A DNA stretch of 64,000 nt from Ramlibacter ginsenosidimutans (GCF_042678185.1 NZ_JBHUDQ010000019.1), one strand, 5' to 3'; positions 50,471 to 61,966 are shown, counted from the stretch's first letter. Program-made: numbers and translations. The notes: generated by a model not told the origin, from the letters alone.

Positions 50471-50491
50471 GGAATTTCTCAAAATGGAACA
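50471..50491. promoter_or_regulatory. Shared 21-bp element upstream of the PQQ dehydrogenase
   Basis: TTTCTCAAAATGGAACA lies 115-135 bases upstream of the PQQ dehydrogenase start. A near-identical 21-bp element (one mismatch) is at 62532-62552 between coxS and the GAF-Fis regulator gene. It is a strong candidate operator for that regulator. Confidence 0.65.
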
Positions 50492-50514
50492 CGCTGTCCC
50501 GCAAGCGGACAGCG
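50492..50514. promoter_or_regulatory. Perfect inverted repeat, operator or terminator
   Basis: CGCTGTCC and GGACAGCG flank a 7-base spacer directly next to the shared 21-bp element and just past the permease stop codon. It may be a binding site (TGTCC...GGACA) or a weak terminator of the ABC operon, since TTCCATTTT follows on the minus strand. Confidence 0.5.
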
Positions 50515-50519
50515 CGGAC

Positions 50520-51332
50520 TCAGGCGGCTGCGGGCGGCCCGCGCTTCTGCGCCCCCCGCTGCGGGTCGTAGCCCCAGAGCGCGAGCAGGAAGAACCCGAC
50601 GGCGCAGCCGGCGACGATCGCGAGGCTGTCCCATTGCCACTGGCCGTACAGCGCGAAGCGCATCGCCTCCACCGCATGCGTGAACGGGTTGAAGCGGGCG
50701 ATGTCGTGCACCAGCCAGGCGCCCGACTCCTGCAGCTTCCACAGCGGATAGAGCGCGGTGCTCAGGAAGAACATGGGGAAGATCACGAAGTTCATCGTGC
50801 CCGCGAAGTTCTCCAGCTGCTTCACGTACACCGACAGCACCAACCCGAGCGCGCCCAGCATCAGCGCGGAGAGGAGGAACACCGGCAGCGCCATGGGCAC
50901 GAAGCGCCACTCCAGGTCGATGCGGAAGATCCACGCGGCCAGCAGGAAGGCGAGCATCTGCGCGAGCGACAGCGTGGCGCCGCCCAGCAGCTTGCAGGCC
51001 AGGATCCACCAGCGGGGCAGCGGCGCGGTGAGCAGCAGGCGCATCACGCCCATCTCGCGGTCGTACACCATGGCGAGCGAACTCTGCATGCCGTTGAACA
51101 GGGCGACCATGCCCAGCAACCCGGGCGCGAGGTACACGCGGTATTCGATGTAGGTCTCGTAGGGCGGCACGATCGCGACGCCGAACACGTTCTGGAAACC
51201 GGCGGCGAACACCAGCAGCCAGAGCAGCGGCCGCACCAGCGCCGACATCAGCCGCCCCGGCTGGCGCGCGAAGCTGTGGATCTCGCGGCCGGCGACGGCA
51301 CGCAGTGCGCGCAGGGCGTGGGCGGCTTTCAT
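50520..51332 (-). CDS. ABC-2 type permease of the PQQ-alcohol-dehydrogenase-associated ABC system
   Basis: A 270-residue membrane protein with six predicted helices and the ABC-2 signatures LAPGLLGMVALFNGMQSSLA, YDREMGVMRLLLTAPLPRWW and FFLSTALYPLW. Its order with an ATPase, a YVTN beta-propeller and a periplasmic binding protein matches the ABC set that is repeatedly linked to PQQ alcohol dehydrogenases. The start codon overlaps the binding-protein stop (ATGA). The direction and cargo of transport are unknown. Confidence 0.87.
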   Translation of the reverse strand: MKAAHALRALRAVAGREIHSFARQPGRLMSALVRPLLWLLVFAAGFQNVFGVAIVPPYETYIEYRVYLAPGLLGMVALFNGMQSSLAMVYDREMGVMRLLLTAPLPRWWILACKLLGGATLSLAQMLAFLLAAWIFRIDLEWRFVPMALPVFLLSALMLGALGLVLSVYVKQLENFAGTMNFVIFPMFFLSTALYPLWKLQESGAWLVHDIARFNPFTHAVEAMRFALYGQWQWDSLAIVAGCAVGFFLLALWGYDPQRGAQKRGPPAAA

Positions 51333-52543
51333 CGCGCCTTGCAGCCCGTCTCGGGCAGGTCGTAGCCCAGCGTGTCGAGCGTGCTGCGCGGATGCAGGAA
51401 GCCCTCCAGCGGCGCGACGTCGGCGACGCCGTTGCCGTAGGCGAGCAGCATGGGCTGGCGCAGTTGCCCGTCCCACGCGCGGAAACTCAGGCGCTGCCCC
51501 TTGTAGCCGTCCACCGTGACGGCCCCCTGGCGCAGCGCCTGCAGCTGTTGCGGGACGCCCGCCTTGTCGTAAGCGGAGGCGACCTCGGCCGCCGCGCGCG
51601 CTGCGATCCACATCGCCCAGTCGTAGCTGCCCATCGCCCGGCCGGCCTTGCGCAGGAAGCGGCGCGTGAGCTGCGGCGCCCCGTCGCGTTCCCACAGCGG
51701 GTCCCAGGCTTGCGCGGTGATTCCGTTGCTGCCCAGCACGGGCCGCGGCAGCACCGTGCGGTACGGCACGTCGCGCGCGAACTCGCCCTGCGCGTCCAGT
51801 ACCACCACTGCGTCGTAATCGCGGTCGCTGGTGAGCAGGCGCACGTTGCCCAGGTCCCGCTCGCGCGGGTCGTTGGACAGCTTGAAGGGATGCTCCGCCT
51901 GCGGCCGCAGGCCGAAGCGGTGCGCCGACCGCTGCCACGCCGCATGCAGCAGGCCATCGCCCGGCGTCGGCCCGAACAGCACAAGCGGGCGGTTCCACTT
52001 GCGCGCGACCAGCAGCTGCGCGATGGCGTCCATCTGCATCGCCCGGCTGGGCAGCGTGTGCAGCAGCCAGGGCGCGCACTGCGCGGCCCGCAAGGCGTCC
52101 TCGGGCGCGGCGGTGTTGAACAGCATCACGTCCTTGCCGGCGGCCGCGGCGCTCACGGCGGCGACGCCGGCCGCCGGCAGTTCGAGCAGCACGTGGCGGA
52201 CCCCCTGGCGCAGCAACTGCTGCAAGGCGGCCGGCAGGCCGGCGGCGTCGGGCGCTTCGACCGGGAGCAGGTGCGCGGACGTCCAGCCCGCCATCTGCAG
52301 GGTGATCGCGCTGTCGTTCAGCGCGATCTGCGCGGCGGGCTCGGAGCGGCCGGAGGGCGCGTCGGGATAGCCCTTCTGCAGCACCGACGCGCTGTAGCGG
52401 TCGTCATCGGCCTGCGTGATCAGGCCCAGGGACAGGGCGTGCGGCGGCTGCGCCAGCGCGCTGCGTGCAGCGACGGCGGCGAGGGAGGACAGGAGAAGGG
52501 AGCGGCGTCGCATCGCGCCTTCGGGCGGCCGGGCGGCGCTCAT
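51329..52543 (-). CDS. Periplasmic binding protein of the PQQ-associated ABC system
   Basis: A 404-residue type I binding protein with a signal peptide (arginine-rich start MRRRSLLLSSLAAVAARSALA). It contains SLGLITQADDDRYSASVLQK and a split Rossmann-like body (VLLELPAAGVAAVSAAAAGK, RPLVLFGPTPGDGLLHAAW) like branched-chain amino acid receptors. The ATG at 52543 overlaps the upstream beta-propeller stop; an internal ATG at 52513 would give a shorter signal peptide. Such proteins are typical of PQQ-linked clusters, yet an ABC-2 permease with this receptor type is unusual, and its ligand is unknown. Confidence 0.82.
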   Translation of the reverse strand: MSAARPPEGAMRRRSLLLSSLAAVAARSALAQPPHALSLGLITQADDDRYSASVLQKGYPDAPSGRSEPAAQIALNDSAITLQMAGWTSAHLLPVEAPDAAGLPAALQQLLRQGVRHVLLELPAAGVAAVSAAAAGKDVMLFNTAAPEDALRAAQCAPWLLHTLPSRAMQMDAIAQLLVARKWNRPLVLFGPTPGDGLLHAAWQRSAHRFGLRPQAEHPFKLSNDPRERDLGNVRLLTSDRDYDAVVVLDAQGEFARDVPYRTVLPRPVLGSNGITAQAWDPLWERDGAPQLTRRFLRKAGRAMGSYDWAMWIAARAAAEVASAYDKAGVPQQLQALRQGAVTVDGYKGQRLSFRAWDGQLRQPMLLAYGNGVADVAPLEGFLHPRSTLDTLGYDLPETGCKAR

Positions 52544-53514
52544 TCGTCCACCACCACCGTGTGGGGAACCCGCCCCACCCGGAGGGTGCGAATGCCTTTC
52601 ATGGCGGCGGTGTCGACGACTGTCAGGTCGTCGGACAGGCCGTTGGCCACGTACAGCCGGCTGCCGTCGCGCGAGACTGCGAGGCCCCAGGCCCGGCGGC
52701 CCACGAGCACGTAGCCCTTGACCTTGTGGGTCGCGGTGTCGACGACGGCCACATGGTTGGCGCGGCCGAGCCCCACGTAGGCTGTCTTGCCGTCAGGCGA
52801 CAAGGCCATGCCCACCGGCGTGACGTCTTCGCTGCGCATGCCCGGGGGCAGGAAATCGATGCGGCCCTGCACGGTGTGGTCGGCGACGCGGATCAGGCTC
52901 ACGCCGCCATCGAGCTCGTTGGTGACCCACAGCTCGCCGCCCACCAGCAGCAGGCGGCGCGGCCGCTTGCCGACCGCGATGTTCTTGACGATCTTGCGGC
53001 CGGCCACGTCGATGACGTGCACGACGCCGGCGACCTCGGAGGTCACGTACACCAGCTTGCCGTCGGGGCTGACCTTCACGCCCTCCGGCTCGCCACCCAC
53101 GTGCACCGAGAACGCCTTCTTGCGGCCCGCGAGGTCGTAGGCCGTGAGCGCGGAGTCCTCCTCGTTCGAGGCGTAGAGCATGCGGCCGTCCGGACTCAGG
53201 TCGAACATCTCCGGGTCTTCTCCGACGTCGAGCCGCGCCACCACCTTGTTCGCCGCCACGTCCCACACGGCGACCGCCTGGTCGTTGCCGCAGGCGATGT
53301 ACAGCAGCTTGCGGTCCGGCGACAGCTGCATGTGGCGGGGCCGTTTGCAGACGACCGGCGAAGCCGTCACTTCCAGCTTCGCGGCATCGACGATCGCGAT
53401 CGCGTTGTCCTTCTCCGAGGAGACGAAGAGCCGTCCCCCGACCGCCGCATGCGCCGCGCCGGCCAGGCAAGCCAGCGCCAGTGCCAGTGCCGCGCACTCA
53501 AGCCGCCATCGCAT
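52540..53514 (-). CDS. YVTN-family beta-propeller protein (PQQ-catabolism associated)
   Basis: A 324-residue periplasmic protein with signal peptide cleaved after AAHA and seven YVTN-like blades such as RLFVSSEKDNAIAIVDAA, LLYIACGNDQAVAVWDV and GKLVYVTSEVAGVVHVIDV. It overlaps the ATPase gene by 17 bases and the binding protein by 4. Proteins of this kind recur next to PQQ dehydrogenases. The role, perhaps scaffold or chaperone, is not established. Confidence 0.85.
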   Translation of the reverse strand: MRWRLECAALALALACLAGAAHAAVGGRLFVSSEKDNAIAIVDAAKLEVTASPVVCKRPRHMQLSPDRKLLYIACGNDQAVAVWDVAANKVVARLDVGEDPEMFDLSPDGRMLYASNEEDSALTAYDLAGRKKAFSVHVGGEPEGVKVSPDGKLVYVTSEVAGVVHVIDVAGRKIVKNIAVGKRPRRLLLVGGELWVTNELDGGVSLIRVADHTVQGRIDFLPPGMRSEDVTPVGMALSPDGKTAYVGLGRANHVAVVDTATHKVKGYVLVGRRAWGLAVSRDGSRLYVANGLSDDLTVVDTAAMKGIRTLRVGRVPHTVVVDE

Positions 53515-54274
53515 TTTTCTGTCCTCCCGTGAGTTTCAGGAACGCGCCCTGCAGGGTGGGCACGCCTTCCTGCGCGCACAGCGCGCGCGCCTCGCCGTCC
53601 CACAGCACGTGTCCCTTGTGCAGCACGATCACGCGCTGCGCCCGCTCCGCCTCGTCGACGAGGTGCGTGGCCCACAGCACGCCCAGGCCGTGCTCGCTGC
53701 GCGCCTGCAGCACGTCTTCCAGCAACTGCGCGCGCGACCCCGGGTCCAGCCCCACCGTCGCCTCGTCCATCAGCAACAGGCGCGGCTCGTGGATCAGGGC
53801 GCGCACGAGTTCCACCTTGCGCCGGTTGCCGCCGGAGAGTTCGCGCCCCGGCTTGCGCGCGAGGTCCGCGAGCCCGAAGCGCGCGAGCAGCGCCTCGATG
53901 CGCGGTCGCGAGACCGCGCCGGGCAGCCCATGCAGGTCCGCGTGGAAGCGCAGGCTGGCCCGCACCGACAGGTTCAGGTCCAGCGCGGGCTGCTGGAACA
54001 CGACCCCGAGCCGCGACAGCGCCCGCACCGGTTCGCGCCGCATGTCCGCGCCCAGCACTTCCACGCTGCCGCTGTCGGCGACGAACAGGCCGGTGAGCAG
54101 CTGGAACAGCGTGGACTTGCCCGCGCCGTTCGGGCCCAGCAGCGCGACCATCTCGCCCGCAGCGACGGCGAGCGACACCCGGTCCAGCGCCTGCGTGCGC
54201 CCATAGCGCTTGGAAACCTCGTGGCAGCGCAGGACCGGTGCGCTGTTCATCGCTGCTGCGTCGTCGCCGCTCAT
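53498..54274 (-). CDS. ABC transporter ATPase of the PQQ-associated system
   Basis: A 258-residue nucleotide-binding subunit with Walker A LLGPNGAGKST, signature motif ELSGGNRRKVELV, Walker B LLLMDEATVGLDP and the H-loop ATHLVDEAE. It pairs with the ABC-2 permease at 50520-51332. The start ATG 54274 overlaps the stop of the Bug protein gene (ATGA). Another in-frame ATG eight codons later is possible. Confidence 0.92.
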   Translation of the reverse strand: MSGDDAAAMNSAPVLRCHEVSKRYGRTQALDRVSLAVAAGEMVALLGPNGAGKSTLFQLLTGLFVADSGSVEVLGADMRREPVRALSRLGVVFQQPALDLNLSVRASLRFHADLHGLPGAVSRPRIEALLARFGLADLARKPGRELSGGNRRKVELVRALIHEPRLLLMDEATVGLDPGSRAQLLEDVLQARSEHGLGVLWATHLVDEAERAQRVIVLHKGHVLWDGEARALCAQEGVPTLQGAFLKLTGGQKNAMAA

Positions 54275-55266
54275 TCGGTGCGCGGCCCCAGGCCCAGCCG
54301 CGCGAGCAGCACGCGCTCGCGCGCGGTCGCTGCCTGCACGAAGCGGCCGTAGTCGGCGGTGTCCAGGTATTCGGGGTCCATGTCGTACTTGGCGAGCTCC
54401 CGCAGGTGGCGCGGGTCAAACAGGGCGAGCTTGAAGGCATCGTGCAGCTTGCGGACCACCGCCGGGTCGCCGCCCGCGGGCATGCCGATGCCGTAGGGCG
54501 AGGTGTAGACGGAATCGGTGTAGCCCAGCTCGCGCATGGTCGGCACGTCGGGCCAGCGCTTGCTGCGTTCGGCGTCGAAGTTCGCCAGCAGCCGCAGCTT
54601 GCCGAGCTCCACGTAGGGCGCGAAGCCGGTCGAGTTGACGCCCACCATCAACACCTTGTTGGCGACGGCGAGCATCTGGTCCGCCGTCCCCTTGTACGGC
54701 ACATGGATGTACTGCACGCCTTCGCGCGACAGAACATCTTCCATCGCGATGTGCGCGGTGCTGCCGACGCCAGTCGATCCGACCGTGAGCTGGCCCGGGT
54801 GGGCGCGGCCCCAGGCCACGAGGTCGGCGATGCTGCGGAACGGGCTGTCCGCCGGCACCACGATGCCGAAGGTGACGCCGGAGATCTGGATGATGGGCGT
54901 GATGTCGCGCAGCGGGTCCCAGCTCAGCTTGCGCTGCAGCGGCGCGCGGTACAAGGTGAGCGGAAGCTGCCCGATCACGTAGCCGTCGGGCGCCGCGTTG
55001 TGCAGGGCCGGACCGACCATGGTGCCCGCCGCGCCCGGCCGGTTGTCGACCACCACCGGCACACCGAGGCGCTGCCCGGCGAGTTCCGCCAGGATGCGCA
55101 TCGTGATGTCGGTCTGGCCGCCCGCGGGCCAGGGCACGATCAGGTTGATCGGGTGCGCGGGATAGCTCGCCTGCTGGGCAAAGGCGAAGGCGGGCAGCGC
55201 AAGCAGGCTCGCCGACGTGCCCAGCACGACGCGACGGGTCCAGCGGGTGCTGCGCAGTGCGGCCAT
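54271..55266 (-). CDS. Bug-family (tripartite tricarboxylate transporter) substrate-binding protein
   Basis: A 331-residue periplasmic receptor with a twin-arginine-like signal (TRRVVLGTSASLLALPAFAF). Bug hallmarks are INLIVPWPAGGQTDI, VVDNRPGAAGTMVG and HVPYKGTADQMLAV. GAGGAG precedes ATG 55266. No TctA or TctB permease gene lies in the window, so it is an orphan receptor, as is common in Comamonadaceae. Being locked in the operon between CoxG and the ABC ATPase, it may sense or bind the substrate of the oxidation pathway. Confidence 0.92.
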   Translation of the reverse strand: MAALRSTRWTRRVVLGTSASLLALPAFAFAQQASYPAHPINLIVPWPAGGQTDITMRILAELAGQRLGVPVVVDNRPGAAGTMVGPALHNAAPDGYVIGQLPLTLYRAPLQRKLSWDPLRDITPIIQISGVTFGIVVPADSPFRSIADLVAWGRAHPGQLTVGSTGVGSTAHIAMEDVLSREGVQYIHVPYKGTADQMLAVANKVLMVGVNSTGFAPYVELGKLRLLANFDAERSKRWPDVPTMRELGYTDSVYTSPYGIGMPAGGDPAVVRKLHDAFKLALFDPRHLRELAKYDMDPEYLDTADYGRFVQAATARERVLLARLGLGPRTE

Positions 55267-55274
55267 CGTTCTCC

Positions 55275-55862
55275 TCAGCGTGCCAGCAGGAGCAGCCCGA
55301 GCACCACTACCACCGCGAAAGCGATCCACACCCACACGGGGATGCCCTTCGCCGGCTCGGCCGCGGGCGCCTGCAGCGGCGGCAACGCGGCCTCGGCGGC
55401 GGTGGCTTCGGGATAGCGGCGCTGCATCTCCTCGTCGAAGCGGCGGAAGAAGTCTTCCGCCATCGAGCGGGCGACACCGTCCACCAGGCGCTGGCCCACC
55501 TGCGCGATCTTGCCGCCGACCTGCGCCTGCGCGGTGTATGCCAGTTCGCAACCGGCGCCCTCGGCCGCGGGCGAGAGGTTCACCTTGGCCGTGCCCTTGC
55601 CGAAGCCCGCGGCGCCGCCCTGCCCCTCGAAGGCCAGCGTGTAGCTGTTGGGCGGCATCACGTCGACGAGGTTGATCTTCCCGGCGAAGCGCGCGGACAC
55701 CGGCCCGATCTTCACCGCCATGCCGATCGCGTACTGGTTCTCGCCCGTGGGCTCCACCTTGTCGCAACCGGGGATGCAGGTCTTGAGTACCTCCGGGTCG
55801 TTGAGCGCGTCCCAGGCCTGTTGTTGCGTGACCGCCAGGTGGCGGCTGCCTTGCATGTCCAT
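55275..55862 (-). CDS. CoxG-family SRPBCC protein with C-terminal membrane anchor
   Basis: A 195-residue protein with a CoxG/SRPBCC lipid-binding domain at about 1-145 (SRHLAVTQQQAWDALNDPEV, CIPGCDKVEPTG) and one C-terminal helix (about 172-193). In carboxydotrophs CoxG recruits CO dehydrogenase to the membrane. Here it probably anchors the molybdenum hydroxylase encoded at 58.8-62.4 kb to the respiratory chain. It lies between coxE-like and Bug genes in one operon. Confidence 0.87.
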   Translation of the reverse strand: MDMQGSRHLAVTQQQAWDALNDPEVLKTCIPGCDKVEPTGENQYAIGMAVKIGPVSARFAGKINLVDVMPPNSYTLAFEGQGGAAGFGKGTAKVNLSPAAEGAGCELAYTAQAQVGGKIAQVGQRLVDGVARSMAEDFFRRFDEEMQRRYPEATAAEAALPPLQAPAAEPAKGIPVWVWIAFAVVVVLGLLLLAR

Positions 55863-55885
55863 GTTCCTGCCTTCCTTCCCTCGTT

Positions 55886-57064
55886 TTACTTGTCGAGCAG
55901 CGCGGCGAGGCTGAGTGCCAGATCCTGCAGCTTGGCCAGGTTGTGCACGGCGAGCATCGCATCGGCATGACGATGCAGCACGGCCGCGCCGCGCGCCAGG
56001 GGAGCATAGCCCTCGAAGCGCAGGAGCGGGTTGAGCCAGAGCAGGCGGCGACAGCGATGCGTCAGCCAGTCCAGTTCACGGTCGAGCTCTTCCGGCTCGC
56101 CGGTGTCCAGCCCGTCACTGATCACCAGCACCAGGCTGCGCCGGCCGACGAGCCGCCGCGCATGCCGTTGCCGCAGCGTGGCGAGCGAGGCGCCGAGGCG
56201 CGTGCCGCCGGCGAAGTCGTCGATGGCCGCGCTCGCCGCCGCGAGCATCGCGTCGGTGTCGGCGAGGCGAAAGGCCGGCGTGAGGTCGGTGAGATGCGTG
56301 CCGAACGCGAACACGTCGCGCCGGCGGTGCGCACGCGTGGCTGCGTGGAGGAACGCCAGCAGCAACCGCGCGTAGCGCTCCATCGACCCGGAGATGTCCA
56401 CCAGCACGAGCAAGGGCAGCGGCGCGCGCCCGCGCTGCAGCCGGCGCAGCACCAGCAGCTCGCCGCCCGTGTGGCCCGCATGGCGCAGCGTGCGCGACCA
56501 GTGCAGCTGGGTGCCGCGCGTGCCGGGACGCGTGCGCCGCAGCTCGATCTCCGGCACCGGCAGCGCGATCTCGCGCGCGAGCCGCTCGACCAGCCGGAAC
56601 TCGCTGGCCGTGAGCGCGTTGAAGTCGGCGTGCTTCAGGCGAGCGAGGTCGCTGGCGGTCATGGCCGCGTCGAACTCGATCTCCTGGTCCGGCTTGCGCT
56701 GTGCGTCGCCGAAGCGCTTCTGCGGCGACAGCGCCTCGCTCACGCGCGGCCGCTTGGACGGCTCGCTGCGGCCCTGTGCGGTGGGCAGCATCTGCCCGAG
56801 CAGCTTGTGCGCGACTTCCGGGTCGCGGAAGAAGGCGTCGAACAGTTCGCGGAAGATGGTGCGCTCGTCCTCGCGGCTCACCAGCACAGCCTCCATCGCG
56901 GCGGACAGGTCGTCCTTGCGGCCGACGCCGACCAGCTGCGCGGCTTCCTGCGCCAGCGCGATGCGCGCGCTGTCCACGCGCAGCCCGGCGCGGCGCAGGG
57001 CGCGACCGAAGCCGGCGATGTTGTCGGCCAGCTTGCCCCTGCGTGCGTCCCCGAGGGTGGCCAT
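55886..57064 (-). CDS. VWA-domain protein, CoxE family
   Basis: A 392-residue protein with a C-terminal von Willebrand A domain. The metal-ion site is LLVLVDISGSMERYARLL, and later LVISDGLDTGEPEEL. CoxE works with the MoxR-type ATPase CoxD in maturing the copper/sulfur-modified molybdenum centre of CO dehydrogenase, and related pairs serve other molybdenum hydroxylases. It directly follows the AAA+ gene, which matches a CoxD-CoxE pair. Confidence 0.88.
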   Translation of the reverse strand: MATLGDARRGKLADNIAGFGRALRRAGLRVDSARIALAQEAAQLVGVGRKDDLSAAMEAVLVSREDERTIFRELFDAFFRDPEVAHKLLGQMLPTAQGRSEPSKRPRVSEALSPQKRFGDAQRKPDQEIEFDAAMTASDLARLKHADFNALTASEFRLVERLAREIALPVPEIELRRTRPGTRGTQLHWSRTLRHAGHTGGELLVLRRLQRGRAPLPLLVLVDISGSMERYARLLLAFLHAATRAHRRRDVFAFGTHLTDLTPAFRLADTDAMLAAASAAIDDFAGGTRLGASLATLRQRHARRLVGRRSLVLVISDGLDTGEPEELDRELDWLTHRCRRLLWLNPLLRFEGYAPLARGAAVLHRHADAMLAVHNLAKLQDLALSLAALLDK

Positions 57065-57082
57065 GGTCGAAGGCCGGCGGCC

Positions 57083-57985
57083 TCAGGCCGCCTGCGGCTC
57101 CGGCTTGAGCAGCTCGGTCGCGAGTTCGTGGGTGAGCGCCGCCACGTCCTCGCGCTGCTTGAACAGGATGCCGGCGGTGTCGGTGACGACTTCCGGGTCG
57201 AGCGCCAGCGTGTCGAGCGCCACCAGCGCCTTGGCCCATTCCACGCTCTCGGCGATCCCGGGCGCGCGCTGGAACGCGTTCGCAAAAGGCTGGCTGCGCA
57301 GCCGGCCGACGAAGGCCGCGACCTGCTGCGACAAGGCCTCGCTCGCCTCGGGCACGCGCGCGCGCACGATGGCGAGCTCGCGTTCGCGATCCGGGTAGTC
57401 CAGCCAGTGATAGAGGCAACGCCGCTTCACCGCGTCGTTCAGCTCGCGCGTGCGGTTGCTGGTGAGGATGGTCACCGGCGTGGCGCGCGCCTGGATCGTG
57501 CCGATCTCCGGGATGCTCACCTGGTACTCGCCCAGGTACTCCAGCAGGAAGGCCTCGAACGGTTCGTCGGCGCGATCCACTTCGTCGATCAGCAGCACGG
57601 CGCCGGGCTCGGGCGCCTGCAGCGCCTGCAGCAGCGGCCGGCGAATCAGGTAGCGGTCCTGGTAGACCTCGCGCTCGATCTGGTCCGCGCTCTCGCGCCC
57701 TTCGACCGCGCGCATGTGCAGCAGCTGCGCGGCGTAGTTCCATTCGTAGAGCGCCTCGCGCAGCTCGAGACCGTCGTAGCACTGCAAGCGGATCAGGGAC
57801 CGCTGCAAGGCGGTCGCGAGCGATTTGGCCAGCTCCGTCTTGCCTACGCCGGGCTCGCCTTCCAGCAGCAGCGGACGCTGCAGGCGCAGGGCCAGGTAGA
57901 CAGCGGTGGCGAGCCGGCGTTCCGCGTAGTAGCCGGCAGCCTGCAGCCCCTGCTGCAGCGCCTCGATGGAGGGAAAAGCGGTCAT
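57083..57985 (-). CDS. MoxR-family AAA+ ATPase (CoxD-like)
   Basis: A 300-residue chaperone-like ATPase with Walker A LEGEPGVGKTELA (Lys49), Walker B VLLIDEVDRADEPFE and sensor 1 ILTSNRTREL. I chose ATG at 57985 because the sequence after it is a complete MoxR protein. It is the first gene of a long operon running through coxE, coxG, Bug and the ABC genes. Its presence alongside XdhC and the CoxSLM-like trio supports a maturation role. Confidence 0.9.
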   Translation of the reverse strand: MTAFPSIEALQQGLQAAGYYAERRLATAVYLALRLQRPLLLEGEPGVGKTELAKSLATALQRSLIRLQCYDGLELREALYEWNYAAQLLHMRAVEGRESADQIEREVYQDRYLIRRPLLQALQAPEPGAVLLIDEVDRADEPFEAFLLEYLGEYQVSIPEIGTIQARATPVTILTSNRTRELNDAVKRRCLYHWLDYPDRERELAIVRARVPEASEALSQQVAAFVGRLRSQPFANAFQRAPGIAESVEWAKALVALDTLALDPEVVTDTAGILFKQREDVAALTHELATELLKPEPQAA

Positions 57986-58076
57986 GCGGCTATTGTCCCC
58001 CTGCGCGCTCCGGCGCAGGGCTTGGCGGGTGGGGACGACCCGGCGATGATCCGGGTGAACGAGGAAGAGGGGCTCC

Positions 58077-58739
58077 ATGCCGGAACAAGACCGCACGGCG
58101 CGAACGCGTCTCCTGAGCCCCGTCGACCGCATCTCGGAGGTGCTGTTCGGGCTGATCATGGCCGTGACCATCGTCGGTTCGCTGTCGGTCGCGACGGCGG
58201 GAAGGCAGGATGCGCGACTCGCCATGGCCGCGGCCCTGGGCTGCAACATTGCCTGGGGCCTGGTCGACGCCGTCATGTTCCTCGTGCGCACGCTCACCGA
58301 GCGCAGCCGCATGCGCAGCCTGGCGCGCCAGGTCCTCGCCGCCACCGATGCGGAGTCGGCGCGCCACTTCATGCAGCAGGCGCTGCCCGGCGAGCTCGTG
58401 GCGCTGGCGGGCCCGCAGGAGCTGGAGGCAATGCGCCAGCGCCTGCTGGCCGCGCCGCCGGCGGCAGGCGCCGTGCTGCGGGCCGCCGACTATGGCGGGG
58501 CGTTCGCGATCTTCCTGCTGGTGGTGGTCGCCACCCTGCCCGTCGTCCTGCCGTTCGCGATGCTGCACGACCTGGATGCGGCGATGCAGATGTCGCGCAT
58601 CGTGGCGCTGGCGATGCTGTTCCTCTCCGGCGCCGCCCTCGGCCGGTATGCAGGCCACGCGAGTCCGGCCCACACCGGCCTCGCGATGGCGGTCTTCGGC
58701 GCGGTGCTGATCCTGGCCGTGATCGCCCTCGGAGGCTGA
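58077..58739 (+). CDS. Membrane protein resembling the VIT/CCC1 family
   Basis: A 220-residue protein with about five membrane segments (about 26-42, 48-71, 143-165, 172-191 and 196-218) and a cytoplasmic loop of charged helices between the second and third. The start VDRISEVLFGLIMAVTIVGS recalls the first helix of vacuolar-iron-transporter-like proteins. It is transcribed opposite to the flanking cluster genes and separates the moxR operon from the coxSLM-like operon. The family call is tentative, and iron or manganese transport would be the usual role. Confidence 0.55.
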   Translation: MPEQDRTARTRLLSPVDRISEVLFGLIMAVTIVGSLSVATAGRQDARLAMAAALGCNIAWGLVDAVMFLVRTLTERSRMRSLARQVLAATDAESARHFMQQALPGELVALAGPQELEAMRQRLLAAPPAAGAVLRAADYGGAFAIFLLVVVATLPVVLPFAMLHDLDAAMQMSRIVALAMLFLSGAALGRYAGHASPAHTGLAMAVFGAVLILAVIALGG

Positions 58740-58765
58740 CACGCGGACCGGCCCCGGCCGGCGCA

Positions 58766-59560
58766 TCAGCCCAGCGCCTTCGCCACCGCGCGCTGCGCCA
58801 GCACCGAGATCAGGTTGGCACGGTAGGCCGCGCTGCCATGCAGGTCCGCGGACAGGTTGCCCGCATCGATCCTCACCCCAGCGGCCGCCTCGGGCGTGAA
58901 GCTCTTGCTGAGCGCCTGCTCCAGCCCCGTGTGCCGGAACACGCCGTTGCCACCGCCGGTGACCGCCACGCGCACGCCGCTGTCGGTCTGCGCCACGCAG
59001 ACGCCGATCAACGCGAAGCGCGAGGCCGGCTGCTTGAACTTCAGGTAGGCCGCGCGTTTCGGAATCGGGAAGCTCACCGAGGTGATCAGCTCGCCGTCGT
59101 TCAGCGCCGTGGCGAACATGCCCTGGAAGAAGTCGTCGGCCGCGATCTTGCGCTGCGTGGTCTGGATGGTCGCGTTCAGCGCCAGTGCGCCGGCGGGATA
59201 GCAGGCCGCCGGATCGTTGTTCGCCAGCGAGCCGCCGATGGTGCCCATCGCGCGCACCTGCCGGTCGCCGATGCCGCCCGCCAGCTCCGCGAGTGCGGGG
59301 ATGGCGGACTTCACTTCCGCGTGGGCGGCGACGTCGGCGTGCCGCGTCATCGCCCCGATCACGATGGCATTGCCCTCGCGGCGGATGCCGGAGAGCTCCG
59401 CGATCGCGCCCAGGTCCACCAGCTTCTCGGGGTTGGCCAGGCGCAGCTTCATCGAGGCGAGCAGGGTCTGGCCGCCCGCCAGCACCTTGGCGCCGCCGGC
59501 CGCTGCCGCGCGCTGGGCGTCGGCCAGCGAGGCAGGCCGTTCGAAGGTGAATTCATACAT
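58766..59560 (-). CDS. FAD-binding subunit of a molybdenum hydroxylase (CoxM-like)
   Basis: A 264-residue flavin subunit that passes electrons from iron-sulfur clusters to an acceptor. FAD contacts are AGGQTLLASMKLRL near 28-41 and TIGGSLANNDPAACYPAG near 108-125, as in xanthine dehydrogenase family M subunits. It is the third gene of the S-L-M trio, 21 bases after the large subunit. The order S-L-M differs from the M-S-L order of classical form I CO dehydrogenase. Confidence 0.93.
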   Translation of the reverse strand: MYEFTFERPASLADAQRAAAAGGAKVLAGGQTLLASMKLRLANPEKLVDLGAIAELSGIRREGNAIVIGAMTRHADVAAHAEVKSAIPALAELAGGIGDRQVRAMGTIGGSLANNDPAACYPAGALALNATIQTTQRKIAADDFFQGMFATALNDGELITSVSFPIPKRAAYLKFKQPASRFALIGVCVAQTDSGVRVAVTGGGNGVFRHTGLEQALSKSFTPEAAAGVRIDAGNLSADLHGSAAYRANLISVLAQRAVAKALG

Positions 59561-59581
59561 GGTGTTCGTCTCCTTCGGTTC

Positions 59582-61957
<2,376 letters not shown>

Positions 61958-61966
61958 GGCGGCCTC

